Part shown: in pieces, positions 1 through 7,958 of the stretch
Layout of the letters: each line of letters starts with the position of its first letter
How positions within the stretch are numbered: the first letter of the stretch is position 1
Origin: Annulohypoxylon bovei var. microspora
Taxonomy: Eukaryota > Ascomycota > Sordariomycetes > Xylariales > Hypoxylaceae
Reading direction: 5' to 3'
DNA: 10,072 nt
Assembly (NCBI GenBank): GCA_022836615.1
Contig: MU405536.1
Location: 1-10,072 of the forward strand
Notes under the pieces: generated by a model
The model's input: only the letters and a program-made list of their open reading frames with translations
Told to the model about the DNA's origin: nothing
Databases searched by the model: none
Translations under genes and position numbers: made by a program

Positions 1-1350
1 AATTTAATGAATTATTAAGATTTTTTAAAGCTTTTTAATGTTTTTTAAACGTTAATATATTTAATTTTATTTTAAGTTAAAAAAATACCATTAACGTTAA
101 TAATGTATTTTAAAAATTTTACTTTTTATATTTTTTAAAAACACTTTTAAAGGTTAATTATAAAATTATTTTTTAAAAGTTATTTAAATATTTTTTTAAT
201 TAACACGTTATGTTTTTTAATTATATTTTTATAAATGAGTAAATTATTAAGGTATATAAAAAGTTTAATATTAATTAAATTAAAGAAAATATTATTTATT
301 ATAAATTAAAAAATAATAAAAATATTTATAAGTTTAAAAAATATTATTATATATTTAAATAAATTATATTTATAACGAAAAGTTATTTTTTATTTATTAT
401 TTTTTTTAATTCGCATTAAATGGAATTTTAATTTTAAATCGATTTTAATAAATTATTTAATAATTTAAAATTAAGTTTAAAATTTAATAATAAAAGAAAT
501 AAAATATTAAATAAAAATCATTATATTATTTAAATTTTAATAATTAATTATTAATTTTAAAAGGTTTTTAAGGTTTAATTTATCCATAAACATTATAAAG
601 GTTTTATATAAAAAAATTAATTTATAAATTTTTTTATTATTTAACATTTTTTTTAATTAAAGTTTTAAAGCATTAAACTCCTTTTCATTTATAATATATA
701 AAGATTTTTAAAAAGGTAATTTTCTTTTAAAAAAGTTAATAAAATAATCTTATAATTAATAATTTAAAAAACATTATCATGGTATATTTACAAGTTATAA
801 TATAAATATTATACGAGCGTAAAGCAAGTTCTTTTAATTATTATAAAATAAAAGTTATTTTATTTAAAAGTTATTTTATAAAAGAAAGGTTTTAAAATGA
901 AAGTTAAGTGAATTATAATTATTATATTAAATTCCTTTTTTTTTTAAAAAAAAACGAAACGTTTTTGTTTTATTTTTTTTATAAGTTATTTTTATTATTT
1001 TTTTTTTCTTTGTTTTTTTAAGTTTTTTTTTATAATTATAATAATATTTTTAAGTGTTTTACGAAAGTTTTTCCCGATTTTTTTATTGTTTTTTTAACAT
1101 TTTTTAAGTTTTGGTAAAAATTATTAATAATTTTTTAAATTCGTTGCTTTACGTTTAAAATTTTTATATGAATATTTATTATTTTTTTAAAAAAGTTTAA
1201 TACTTTTTATTTAACTTTTATTTAATTTTTTTTTATTTTTAACCTTTTTGTAAATGGTTTATTTTTTCGTTTTAAAAGGAAACGTTTTTATAATTATTTA
1301 ATGTTTTTTAATAAAAACCTTGTTTTATTATTTTTAATGTGTGGTATAAA
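1..1350. other. AT-rich flank without recognisable genes
   Basis: No open reading frame of useful length, RNA gene or recognisable protein motif is visible on either strand. The sequence is almost entirely A and T, and many of the few C residues sit in CpG. From about 930 to 1350 the plus strand is markedly T-rich with long T runs. A short perfect inverted repeat lies at 843-863 (9-bp arms, 3-base loop), next to two copies of a 13-bp word at 850-862 and 866-878. Such structures are expected at this base composition. It may be older, fully degraded repeat DNA, but that is inference. Confidence 0.6.
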
Positions 1351-1355
1351 TTCTT
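1351..1355. repeat. Target-site duplication, left copy (TTCTT)
   Basis: The five bases immediately before the 5' LTR are TTCTT, identical to the five bases immediately after the 3' LTR. Five-base duplications are normal for Ty3/Gypsy integrases. The match independently fixes the element's two outer boundaries. Confidence 0.88.
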
Positions 1356-1667
1356 TATTACGGGTCGAGGACTTAAAAAGTTAATTAAAGTAAAAATTAA
1401 CGTAAGCTTATATTATGATTATAAACGTAATAAGCGTAAATCCTTATAATAAAGCTATTAATAACCTTAAATGGGTTGTTAAAATTATTAAAACACGTAT
1501 AAAAAAGGTTTCCACGTTAATTAATTTAATTTATACCTTTAAGCATAAATATTATAACTTTAAGGACAAAGGGTTATTACTTTTCCTTTTTTTTTTCATT
1601 AATGAAAATAACTTCATTTTTAACCCCATATAACATAAATTTACCGTTATTTATAAAAACCGTCACA
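1356..1667 (+). repeat. 5' LTR of copy 1
   Basis: It aligns base for base, without gaps, to 6713-7024, and with one insertion and one short T-run difference to 8396-8720. It starts TATTACGGGTCGAGG and ends CGTCACA. The start is probably an original TGTTACGGG with one G-to-A change, which would give canonical TG...CA ends. Hand alignment to the 3' LTR gives about 43 differences in 312 positions, all transitions. A 72-codon stop-free stretch at 1415-1633 lies inside this LTR and is not a gene. Confidence 0.93.
1498..1506 (+). promoter_or_regulatory. Possible TATA element in the 5' LTR
   Basis: TATAAAAAA is conserved in all three LTRs at equivalent positions (1498-1506, 6855-6863, 8538-8546), roughly mid-LTR where the core promoter of an LTR element is expected. 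Such words are common by chance at this base composition, and RIP also creates TA steps, so conservation among three copies is the only real support. Confidence 0.25.
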
Positions 1668-1739
1668 TATTTTCATTAATCACTTTTTAATTAATAAAAG
1701 TCTTTAAAAAAGCGTTTATTACGTCGAACGACAACTTAA

Positions 1740-2900
1740 TATATAAATATTTCTTAAATAATAAATAACCAAAACCCCATAACATCCATCGTCCTTTATT
1801 AACATAATTTAAGTTTATATAAATTTTTTAATAACTTTTTTAATACTTTTATAAATAACTTATTAAATAATTTTAATTCGTTTCATAAAATTAAAAAAAT
1901 AACTTTAATTAAAGATAAATGTTTAATTTAAATTAATAAGTAAAAGGATTTCTTAATATACGTAATTATATTAAATTTTTTCATTTCGGAAAATATAATA
2001 CACCTCGAATTAAAAAAGAATAAATACTTAAAAATTATATTTTTAATTTTAATTAAAAAACGGCAACATTTAATATAATAATTTAATATAAAAAGGTTTA
2101 ATAAATTATATAATAATAAAGCTTTTATTTAAATCTTAATCGAAAAATTTAAAAATAAACAATCAATTTAAACCGTTTACCAAGACTTAATTAAAATGCG
2201 TTAAGGTGTTTTTTAATATTTTAATGATTTCTTTATTAATTTTGAAAATAAGTTAACTTTAATTAACGAATTAAATTAAAAAAAAAGAATAAAATCAATT
2301 ATATTAACGCGGGGTTAAATAATAAATTAAAGAACATTCTTATAATAAAAAAGTTAAATAAAAAAGATTATAATAAATAAATGGTTAAAATTAACGACGT
2401 AATAATTAAAATGGAAAGGGCACCGGATTATAAAAAGAAAAACAGCCGTTTTACGACCATTTAATATAAAAAAACATTTAATTAAAAAGCCGTTAACTTT
2501 ATTAACATAGTAATTACTTAAGAACAAGGATTAAAACTTAATGGGAATAAAAATATAATTATAAATAAGGTAAATTATATAACTTTAATTATTATAATAA
2601 TTGTAATAATAAGTTAAACAAGTGATTTACGCCAAAGTGATAATAATTTATTAAGGGTATAATGGAGGTTAAACCAAAAGTTTAAGAAATTTAAAAGGGA
2701 GGGTAAATGTGCCCGTTACATGAAAACAAGGTATTTTATAATGGTTTACCCATCGTTTTAAACCATACCTTAACCGGATCGTGGTAATAAAAACGGCATG
2801 TTATAAATAACCATTATAAAAACCTAAAGTAATTAAAATGTTAAAAATGATTATAAATTATTAAAATGTTTAAAAAACGAATAACCTTTAAGCGAAATCA
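1740..2900 (+). pseudogene. gag relic of copy 1, frameshifted and full of stops
   Basis: Gag would form the nucleocapsid particle that packages element RNA. Assignment rests on position between LTR and pol and on a CCHC knuckle at 2708-2749. Capsid itself is not recognisable at residue level. The frame is the one with codons at positions divisible by three up to about 2285, then one base earlier (codons from 2708, for example). The switch coincides with an A-rich tract at about 2275-2290, where copy 2 has one extra base and keeps a single frame. The sense of the frame is clearest at about 2330-2580, where copies 1 and 2 give similar Lys/Asn-rich peptides. TAA codons recur throughout, consistent with former Gln or Trp codons. 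Start and end are approximate because ATG can have become ATA and TAA no longer marks a true stop. Confidence 0.75.
2708..2749 (+). other. Mutated CCHC zinc knuckle in gag
   Basis: Fourteen codons read with the spacing of a CX2CX4HX4C nucleocapsid knuckle. The first Cys (TGT, 2708-2710) is intact. The second Cys (2717-2719) and third Cys (2747-2749) positions are TAC and the His position (2732-2734) is TAT, each one transition from Cys or His. In copy 2 the equivalent 9762-9803 has Tyr at all four positions. The knuckle normally binds element RNA; neither copy could now bind zinc. Confidence 0.8.
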
Positions 2901-2959
2901 CGTTTAAAGGTTAATATTAAGACTTGTAAATATTAAAAAAGCCTTAAATAAAATACATA

Positions 2960-3260
2960 TTATCCCTTTTTTAATTAAAACTTTATTAAACAAATAAAAA
3001 TTTATTAATACGTTTATAAATTTAAGATATTTAATATATTTAACATTTAATAAAAGACTTATATAATAAATAAAATTACCACGTATATTTATTTAAAAGA
3101 AAAAATTAAAATTAATTAAGGATAAAAAATCTTATACGATTAATACGCTTACACATACGAAAATTAATATAAACGACAAAAAAAAACGGATATAAAGTTA
3201 TATTATCCCAAATCTCGCGTTCCCCTTAATATTAAAAAAATCGTAAATAAAATAAAACAA
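2960..3260 (+). other. Protease domain of pol (retropepsin-like, inactivated)
   Basis: In the pol frame, 3019-3027 reads Asn-Leu-Arg where a Ty3/Gypsy protease should have Asp-Ser-Gly. All three codons (AAT, TTA, AGA) are one transition from GAT, TCA and GGA. About 68 codons downstream, 3226-3246 reads Leu-Ile-Leu-Lys-Lys-Ser-stop, matching the conserved C-terminal hydrophobic-Gly-x-x-Trp segment (LILGKPW type) of fungal Gypsy proteases with Gly, Pro and Trp mutated. The enzyme would have cleaved Gag-Pol; with its catalytic Asp gone it cannot. Confidence 0.7.
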
Positions 3261-3696
3261 CGTCATTTATAAGGTAAAAAAAAGGTTAATTAAAATAAGT
3301 TTAAAAAAATATAATTTAATAATATATGAAAAAAATTAGAACATTATTTAAACACTTTACGACGTTAAAATAAAGTATTTATAAATTAAAAAGGTTAAAT
3401 ATATAATAAAAAATGTGTTCTTAACACTTATAACCTAGGAAAAAAAACGTTAATATAAAAAAAATAATAAAAATATTTAAATCTTTAATGCTATTATATA
3501 AAATATTAACATCGCATTAAAAAAAAAAAAAAAGCTTACGATTAACCAAATCCGAAAAGCGTTATTTAATAAATTAAAAGATTAGGTTAAAGATTTTTTA
3601 AATAACGAAAATATAACGTTATTATTATTAAAATTAAAGTTAAATACTAAAATTAACTTGTAAAAAAACGATTAAAGTAAAGAAAAGGAAGTCCCA

Positions 3697-4362
3697 TGAA
3701 AGCCCTTATATAACATGTTAAAAAAAAAGCTTTTAATATTACAAAAAACCTTGATAAATTTATTAAATAAAAGGTAAATTAAAGTTAATAACTTATTAAA
3801 AAAAGCATTAATATTGTTTATAAAAAAATTAAAAAACGACCTTCGGTTTTATATAAATTATAAGGCTTTTAACGCCATTTCGGCACGTAATCATTACTTA
3901 TTATCATTAATTAAAAAAACCTTATAATTTTTTTATAAAGTTAAATGGTTAACCAAAGTTAACATTAAAACTACATTTTATAAGTTACGGATAAAAGAAA
4001 GGAATAAATAAAAGACCGCTTTTTACACCCGATTCAAAACTTTCGAATGGTTAATTATACCCTTCGAGTTATGTAAGGCGTTAATAACATTTTAACGTTA
4101 TATTAATAAAACCTTGTTTGATTTTTTAAATGATTATTATTTAACATATATGGATGATATGGTAATTTATTTAAATAAATTTTATAAAAACCATATAAAT
4201 AAAATTAAAACGGTGTTAAAACGCTTCGGCAACGTTAATTTAAAATTAAACTTTTTTAAATGCTTCTTTATTATAAAAAAAATCAAATATTTAAGCTTTA
4301 TCGTTACGATGGAAAAAGGGATTAAAGTAAATCCCGATAAAGTTATAATTATTAAAAGGTGA
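3697..4362 (+). other. Reverse transcriptase domain of pol (YMDD intact)
   Basis: The reading begins at a Trp-to-TGA codon (3697-3699) followed by Lys-Pro-Leu-Tyr-Asn-Met, the usual entry to fungal Gypsy RT. It continues through the LRFxxxYKAFN block (about 3841-3864). Motif A follows, with the catalytic Asp replaced by Asn (AAC, 3961-3963). Next come the Phe-Glu-Trp-Leu-Ile-Ile-Pro-Phe block (4054-4065 at its end), where the normal Gly is Glu (4066-4068), and the motif C box Tyr-Met-Asp-Asp at 4147-4158, fully intact. The Lys-Tyr-Leu-x-Phe-Ile-Val block and Val-Asn-Pro-Asp-Lys then occur as expected, ending at a TGA where Trp is usual (4360-4362). The domain is highly recognisable but catalytically dead, since one of three metal-binding Asp residues is lost and stops interrupt it upstream. 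Confidence 0.92.
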
Positions 4363-4559
4363 AAACCACTTATAAATATACGAAGAATTCGCAGCTTCTT
4401 AAAATTCGCGAACTTTTATAAAACGTTCATTAAAGGATTTAATAAATTAATTATCCTTTTAATCACTTTAACGAAAAAAGGGGCCCCTTTTAAGTGGGGG
4501 TAAAAAGCAAACGCAGCATTCGAAAAACTAAAACATTTATTTATTACCGTATTAATCTT

Positions 4560-4850
4560 AATTTATTAAAACCTTAATTAAGAAATATACTTAAAAGCAA
4601 ATTACTTAAAGTGGACTTTAAAAACTTACCTTTTATAAAAAGACTATAATGGGATATTAAAGCTTATAGTTTACCATTTAATAAAATTATTACCAATTAA
4701 ATGTAACTACGAAATATATAATAAAAAGCTTTTAATAATTATTAAGTCGATAAAAACATAATAAAAGGAATTATAAAAGATAATTAAATCTTTTATAATC
4801 TTTATAAACCATAAAAATTTAAAATATTTCATAATTATTTACAAATTAAA
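4560..4850 (+). other. RNase H domain of pol (all three acidic residues lost)
   Basis: This is a Ty3/Gypsy RNase H, which would degrade the RNA strand of the RNA-DNA hybrid. The three expected acidic positions are all transition-mutated: Asp to Asn at 4600-4602 (Ala-Asn-Tyr-Leu-Lys-Trp), Glu to Lys at 4726-4728 (Asn-Lys-Lys-Leu-Leu) and Asp to Asn at 4807-4809 (Ile-Asn-His-Lys-Asn-Leu). The surrounding signature is well kept: Tyr-His-Leu...Leu-Leu-Pro-Ile-Lys-Cys-Asn-Tyr-Glu-Ile, then Asn-His-Lys-Asn-Leu-Lys-Tyr-Phe. The tether between RT and RNase H (about 4363-4560) also reads as expected, with Ser-Phe-Leu-Lys-Phe-Ala-Asn-Phe-Tyr. Confidence 0.9.
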
Positions 4851-5379
4851 TGAATATTAAATATATTAAAAGTAAACTTTATTAAGATTTAATTTTATTA
4901 TAAAGTACCAAGTTAATAAAAAAATAAAACGATTTAATACCTTGTTAAAATAAAGTTAAAATATCCCGGTAAATTAAAAAAACAAAAAAATAATAAACCA
5001 TATATAACGTTTATTTAAATAAAAATGGTTACCCTTAATAAAGACAACGGTAACAAGCATTTAAATATTTTTAATAAATGTTATTAAGATATTAAAAAAG
5101 GAGGTAATATTGGATTAAAGCTTTATAACCATACTTATTAAAAAAAGAATTTTCCATAACAAGAACTTATAAGCCTTATAAAATCAAAAGGTCATTAAGG
5201 ATATAAATTTTAAAACGATTTATAAAGTTATTAATAAAGGTAATTATTATTTCTTATTAACTTTTAAAGATTATAAGGTTTCGATCATTAAGTATAACTT
5301 AAACAATAAAAAAACCGTGTCGTTTAAAAAACAAACGTGAATACCGGATTAAAAACCCTTTAAAATAGTTATAATTTAA

Positions 5380-6010
5380 AATATCCACAATTCCCACGTT
5401 ATAAGTTACTTAAGAAAAAACAATATTATCGTAATCGTTTTAAAGTCCTTTTATTAACCAGTTATAAGATAAAATATATAAAAGTTTTATAAAAATTGCG
5501 ATATTTACGGCCAAGTTTACATTTAACGAATTTAACGAAAAAGGTTATTAAAACCTTTACCCATTTTTAATCGTTATTTTTTAAAGCTATTTATTAATTT
5601 TATAATAAAAATGCCGGTAAAAAAAAAAGGAGATCTTTAATATTTAATGGTAGTTATTTATTAGTTATTAAAATGGGTTTTATTAAAAACGATGGATATT
5701 ATAAAAGTTAAAACGTATGTTATAAAGTTTATGTATATCCACGTTAAATATTACGGCTTCCCCACGGCGGTAATATTAAACCAAAAAAACAATTAAATAA
5801 ACGCATTTTAAATAAAATTTTATGAATTAATAAAAGTGGTATAACGTTTATTCATTACTTTTAACCCAAAGATTAATAAGTCCATAAAAAAGATAAATTA
5901 AAAAGTATAAGTATACTTACGATGTTTTTTAACTTACGTACAATTTAATTAATTAAAAATGTTATTTATAACGATAATAACGATTAATAATCGAAACATA
6001 ATAACCAGGT
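5380..6010 (+). other. Integrase domain of pol (HHCC and D-D35-E, inactivated)
   Basis: The zinc-binding HHCC region has His (CAC, 5386-5388), a His position now Tyr (TAC, 5407-5409), Cys (TGC, 5497-5499) and a Cys position now Tyr (TAC, 5506-5508). The spacing is HX6H, X29, CX2C, normal for Gypsy integrases. In the core, the three catalytic positions are Asn (AAT, 5596-5598), Asn (AAC, 5779-5781) and Lys (AAA, 5887-5889), replacing Asp, Asp and Glu. The last two are separated by exactly 35 residues, the canonical D-D35-E spacing. The intact Tyr-Gly-Phe-Pro-Thr-Ala-Val before the second Asp and Ile-Asn-Asn-Arg-Asn near 5979-5994 also fit. The enzyme would have inserted element DNA with the 5-bp duplication seen here. 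Confidence 0.9.
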
Positions 6011-6219
6011 TAAACCTTTTTTATATGACGTATAAATATTACATACACTTAATTAAACAAGTCGTTAATAAAGCCTTAAATAAATTATTTAAAGAATAAC
6101 AAGTTATGGATTTTATAACCAAAATTAAAAAAATTAATAAATACGCTTAAATTATTATAATTATAATTTAAGAACATATGGAACATATAATAAATTAATT
6201 TTAATTAAAAAACCTTAAA

Positions 6220-6420
6220 TATAAAGTAAATAATAAAGTTTAATTAAACTTAAAGAATATTATAATATTATAATTTAAAAAGAAACTCTTTTAATTATAT
6301 ATAAAATATAAAATAATTAAGGTAATTAATTCTTATATAATAAAACTAAATGTATTTATAAGAATTTAACCACGATTTTACATTAAATTACTTAAACTAA
6401 TAATTATAAACCCGTTATTA
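6220..6420 (+). other. GPY/F-like module after the integrase core
   Basis: In the pol frame this segment reads Asn-Lys-Val-stop-Leu-Asn-Leu-Lys-Asn, matching the beta-strand after the core (usually DKVWLNLKN in fungal elements, Trp now a stop). It then gives a Lys-Tyr-Lys-Ile-Ile-Lys-Val-Ile-Asn-Ser-Tyr stretch and a Phe-Tyr-Ile-Lys-Leu-Leu-Lys stretch, in line with the region between integrase core and chromodomain. The fit is by position and residue pattern only. Confidence 0.6.
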
Positions 6421-6480
6421 TTTTAAATATAAAATGACGTTTAATTATTACTCTTTATTAACCAAAATAACGAAAACCTT

Positions 6481-6640
6481 AAATATATTATTAAGGAAAT
6501 CTTGCGATTAAAAAGTAAACGCAAAGAACGGGGCGTACGTAAAATAATATTAATTAAATAAAAAGGTTATATAAAATTAACGTAAAAACCTCGGGAAAAA
6601 TTAAAAGATATAAAGATTTTAAAAACGTTTTATTAACGAT
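6481..6640 (+). other. C-terminal chromodomain of pol
   Basis: The pol frame gives Lys-Tyr-Ile-Ile-Lys-Glu-Ile-Leu at the start, a basic Lys/Arg-rich turn, then Ile-Leu-Ile-Lys-stop-Lys-Gly-Tyr and Thr-stop-Lys-Pro. These correspond to the YxVExIL, LVKWKGY and TWEP signatures of chromodomains. Both Trp codons are TAA (6559-6561 and 6583-6585), reachable from TGG by two transitions. In chromoviruses this domain steers integration toward methylated-histone heterochromatin. The tail after it (about 6640-6710) is basic and not recognised. Confidence 0.85.
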
Positions 6641-6690
6641 TTAAAGTAAGAAATAAGGTGAGCAAGGAAGCCCTTACGATTATAAGCCTT

Positions 6691-6712
6691 AAAAAACGGG
6701 GAAAAAAAATAT
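6691..6712 (+). other. Polypurine tract next to the 3' LTR
   Basis: An A/G-only run broken by a single C, including CGGGGAAAAAAAA, ends two bases or so before the 3' LTR start at 6713. It is the expected primer site for plus-strand DNA synthesis. It also lies within the pol reading frame, so pol coding probably overlapped it. Confidence 0.7.
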
Positions 6713-7024
6713 TATTATAAGTCGAAAACCCGAAAAGTTAATTAAAATAAAAATCAACGCAAGCTTATATTATAACTATAAACGCGATAAACATAAGTCC
6801 TTATAATGAAGCTATTAACAGCTTTAAATAAATCGTTAAAACTATTAAAACACATATAAAAAAAGTTTCCACGTTAATTAATTTAATTTATACTTTTAAA
6901 TATAAATATCGTAACCTTAAGGACGAAAGGTTATTACTTTTCCCTTTTTTTTTTATTAATGAAAATAACTTCATTTTTAACCCCATATAACACAAATTTA
7001 CCATTGTTTATAAAAATCGTCACA
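6713..7024 (+). repeat. 3' LTR of copy 1
   Basis: Gapless partner of 1356-1667. It starts TATTATAAGTCGAAAACCCG and ends ATCGTCACA, followed at once by TTCTT. It keeps some bases that the 5' LTR lost (for example ACCCG at 6730-6734 against ACTTA) and has lost others (TAAG against CGGG at the start). The two LTRs were therefore mutated independently after insertion. Confidence 0.93.
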
Positions 7025-7029
7025 TTCTT
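7025..7029. repeat. Target-site duplication, right copy (TTCTT)
   Basis: Identical to 1351-1355. Position 7025 follows directly after the terminal CACA of the 3' LTR. Confidence 0.88.
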
Positions 7030-7820
7030 TATATTAATTTTTTTAAAAAAAAAGCGTTATATAATTTATATATAATAAAACCATTTAATGTAAATTATAA
7101 TTATTAAGTTATTTTAAAATATAAAATGAAATGTAACCGAAATTTTTTATTATATTTTTATAAATTTATAAAATTATTAATTAATAAAAAGTTATTTTAT
7201 TAAATTTTAATATAATTTTATTATTTTATTTTTTATTTTAAGTTTTATTATATATTATATAAACGTTCTTTATGTTTATTTAAGTTTTTGTGTTATTTAA
7301 ATGTTTATTTAACCGGATTTATATAAAATGGTGGATAATTTTTTTTAAATTTAAATCCGATGTTAAAAAGAATTTTATAATTATTTATATTTAATATTTT
7401 TTAAAATTATTTATTTTTAACATTAATTATTATTGGTTTTTTAATAATTGTTGTTTTTTTTTTATTTATGTTTTAAATGTTATAAAAATATTTAATTATA
7501 TAATTTTATTTAAACGATTTTTTTTTTCGGAATTTTTATTCTTCGTTTAATATAATAACTTTCCTTTTATATAAAAATGTATCGTTATTAAAGTGCTTTA
7601 ATTATACGTTTTTATTTTTTTTTTATTATGTTTATTTTTTATAAATAATTAATAAAGTTAAGCGTAAATAAATGTTTAATTAATTATTTAAAAATAAATA
7701 TAAATGGATCCGGTTTAATTAAATTAAAATTAACGAAAATAAATAATTATAAATGAAATGAATCCTTGAAAAAAAGGTTTAATTTAATTAATGTAAAGTT
7801 ATTATAAATGAATAAACGTT

Positions 7821-7901
7821 AATGAAATTTATTTTTTAAAAGTAATTAATGGAATTTATTTTTTAAAAGTAATTAATAAAATTTATTTTTTAAAAATAAA
7901 T
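7821..7901. repeat. Tandem repeat, 27 bp x 3
   Basis: Three head-to-tail units at 7821-7847, 7848-7874 and 7875-7901 with consensus core ATTTATTTTTTAAAAGTAATT. Units 1 and 2 differ at one base (AATGAA against AATGGA). Unit 3 differs mostly by A for G and ends AAATAAAT. Differences are mainly G/A, as expected if RIP acted after the duplication. Confidence 0.85.
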
Positions 7902-7958
7902 GTAAACGAATTTCTTTTTCCGAATATAAGTGTAAATAAATAAAAATTAAATGAAAGT

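Larger units (their letters stand above)
2895..6717 (+). pseudogene. pol relic of copy 1: PR-RT-RNaseH-IN-chromodomain
   Basis: This is the polyprotein that would mature itself, copy element RNA into DNA and integrate it. Reading codons from 3001 in steps of three keeps recognisable domains in one register from about 2900 to 6710 with no frameshift. Protease lies at about 2960-3260, reverse transcriptase at about 3697-4360, RNase H at about 4560-4850, integrase at about 5380-6010, a GPY/F-like module at about 6220-6420 and a chromodomain at about 6481-6640. Many in-frame TAA codons occupy places where the family has Gln or Trp. Only 4114-4362 (82 codons, spanning the YMDD box) forms a longer stop-free run. 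The pol frame is -1 relative to gag once the copy-1 gag deletion is allowed for. The 5' limit is set by where pol-like peptide begins. The 3' limit is uncertain, since the frame runs through the polypurine tract into the LTR. Confidence 0.9.
1356..7024 (+). mobile_element. Structurally complete, mutated Ty3/Gypsy chromovirus (copy 1)
   Basis: A 5,669-bp LTR retrotransposon on the plus strand. It has two 312-bp LTRs, a gag relic with a CCHC knuckle, and a pol relic ordered protease, reverse transcriptase, RNase H, integrase, chromodomain. A purine tract abuts the 3' LTR, and TTCTT repeats flank the whole. Integrase before chromodomain at the pol C-terminus defines a chromovirus-type Ty3/Gypsy element. 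It cannot be autonomous: stops, mostly TAA, interrupt gag and pol throughout, and nearly all catalytic residues examined are substituted. Apart from one gag deletion I see only substitutions, which points to RIP rather than ordinary slow decay. A primer-binding site is not recognisable after 1667, perhaps because it is mutated. Confidence 0.93.

Noticed and set aside
843..863. Perfect inverted repeat as a terminator or hairpin element
   Set aside because: AT-only arms of 9 bp are expected by chance at this composition, and there is no adjacent gene.
1415..1633. 72-codon open reading frame
   Set aside because: It lies wholly inside the 5' LTR, has a low-complexity Lys/Asn/Ile/Phe composition, and is not preserved as an ORF in the other two LTRs.
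1668..1700. Primer-binding site after the 5' LTR
   Set aside because: The bases after 1667 match no tRNA 3' end that I can defend, and RIP may have altered them; self-priming is also possible.
4114..4362. 82-codon ORF as an independent small gene
   Set aside because: It is the middle of the reverse transcriptase in the same register as the surrounding pol relic; its ATG is an internal codon.
5890..6420. An envelope-like third gene after integrase
   Set aside because: The segment stays in the pol register with integrase C-terminal and chromodomain features, and the 3' polypurine tract follows directly, leaving no room for another ORF.
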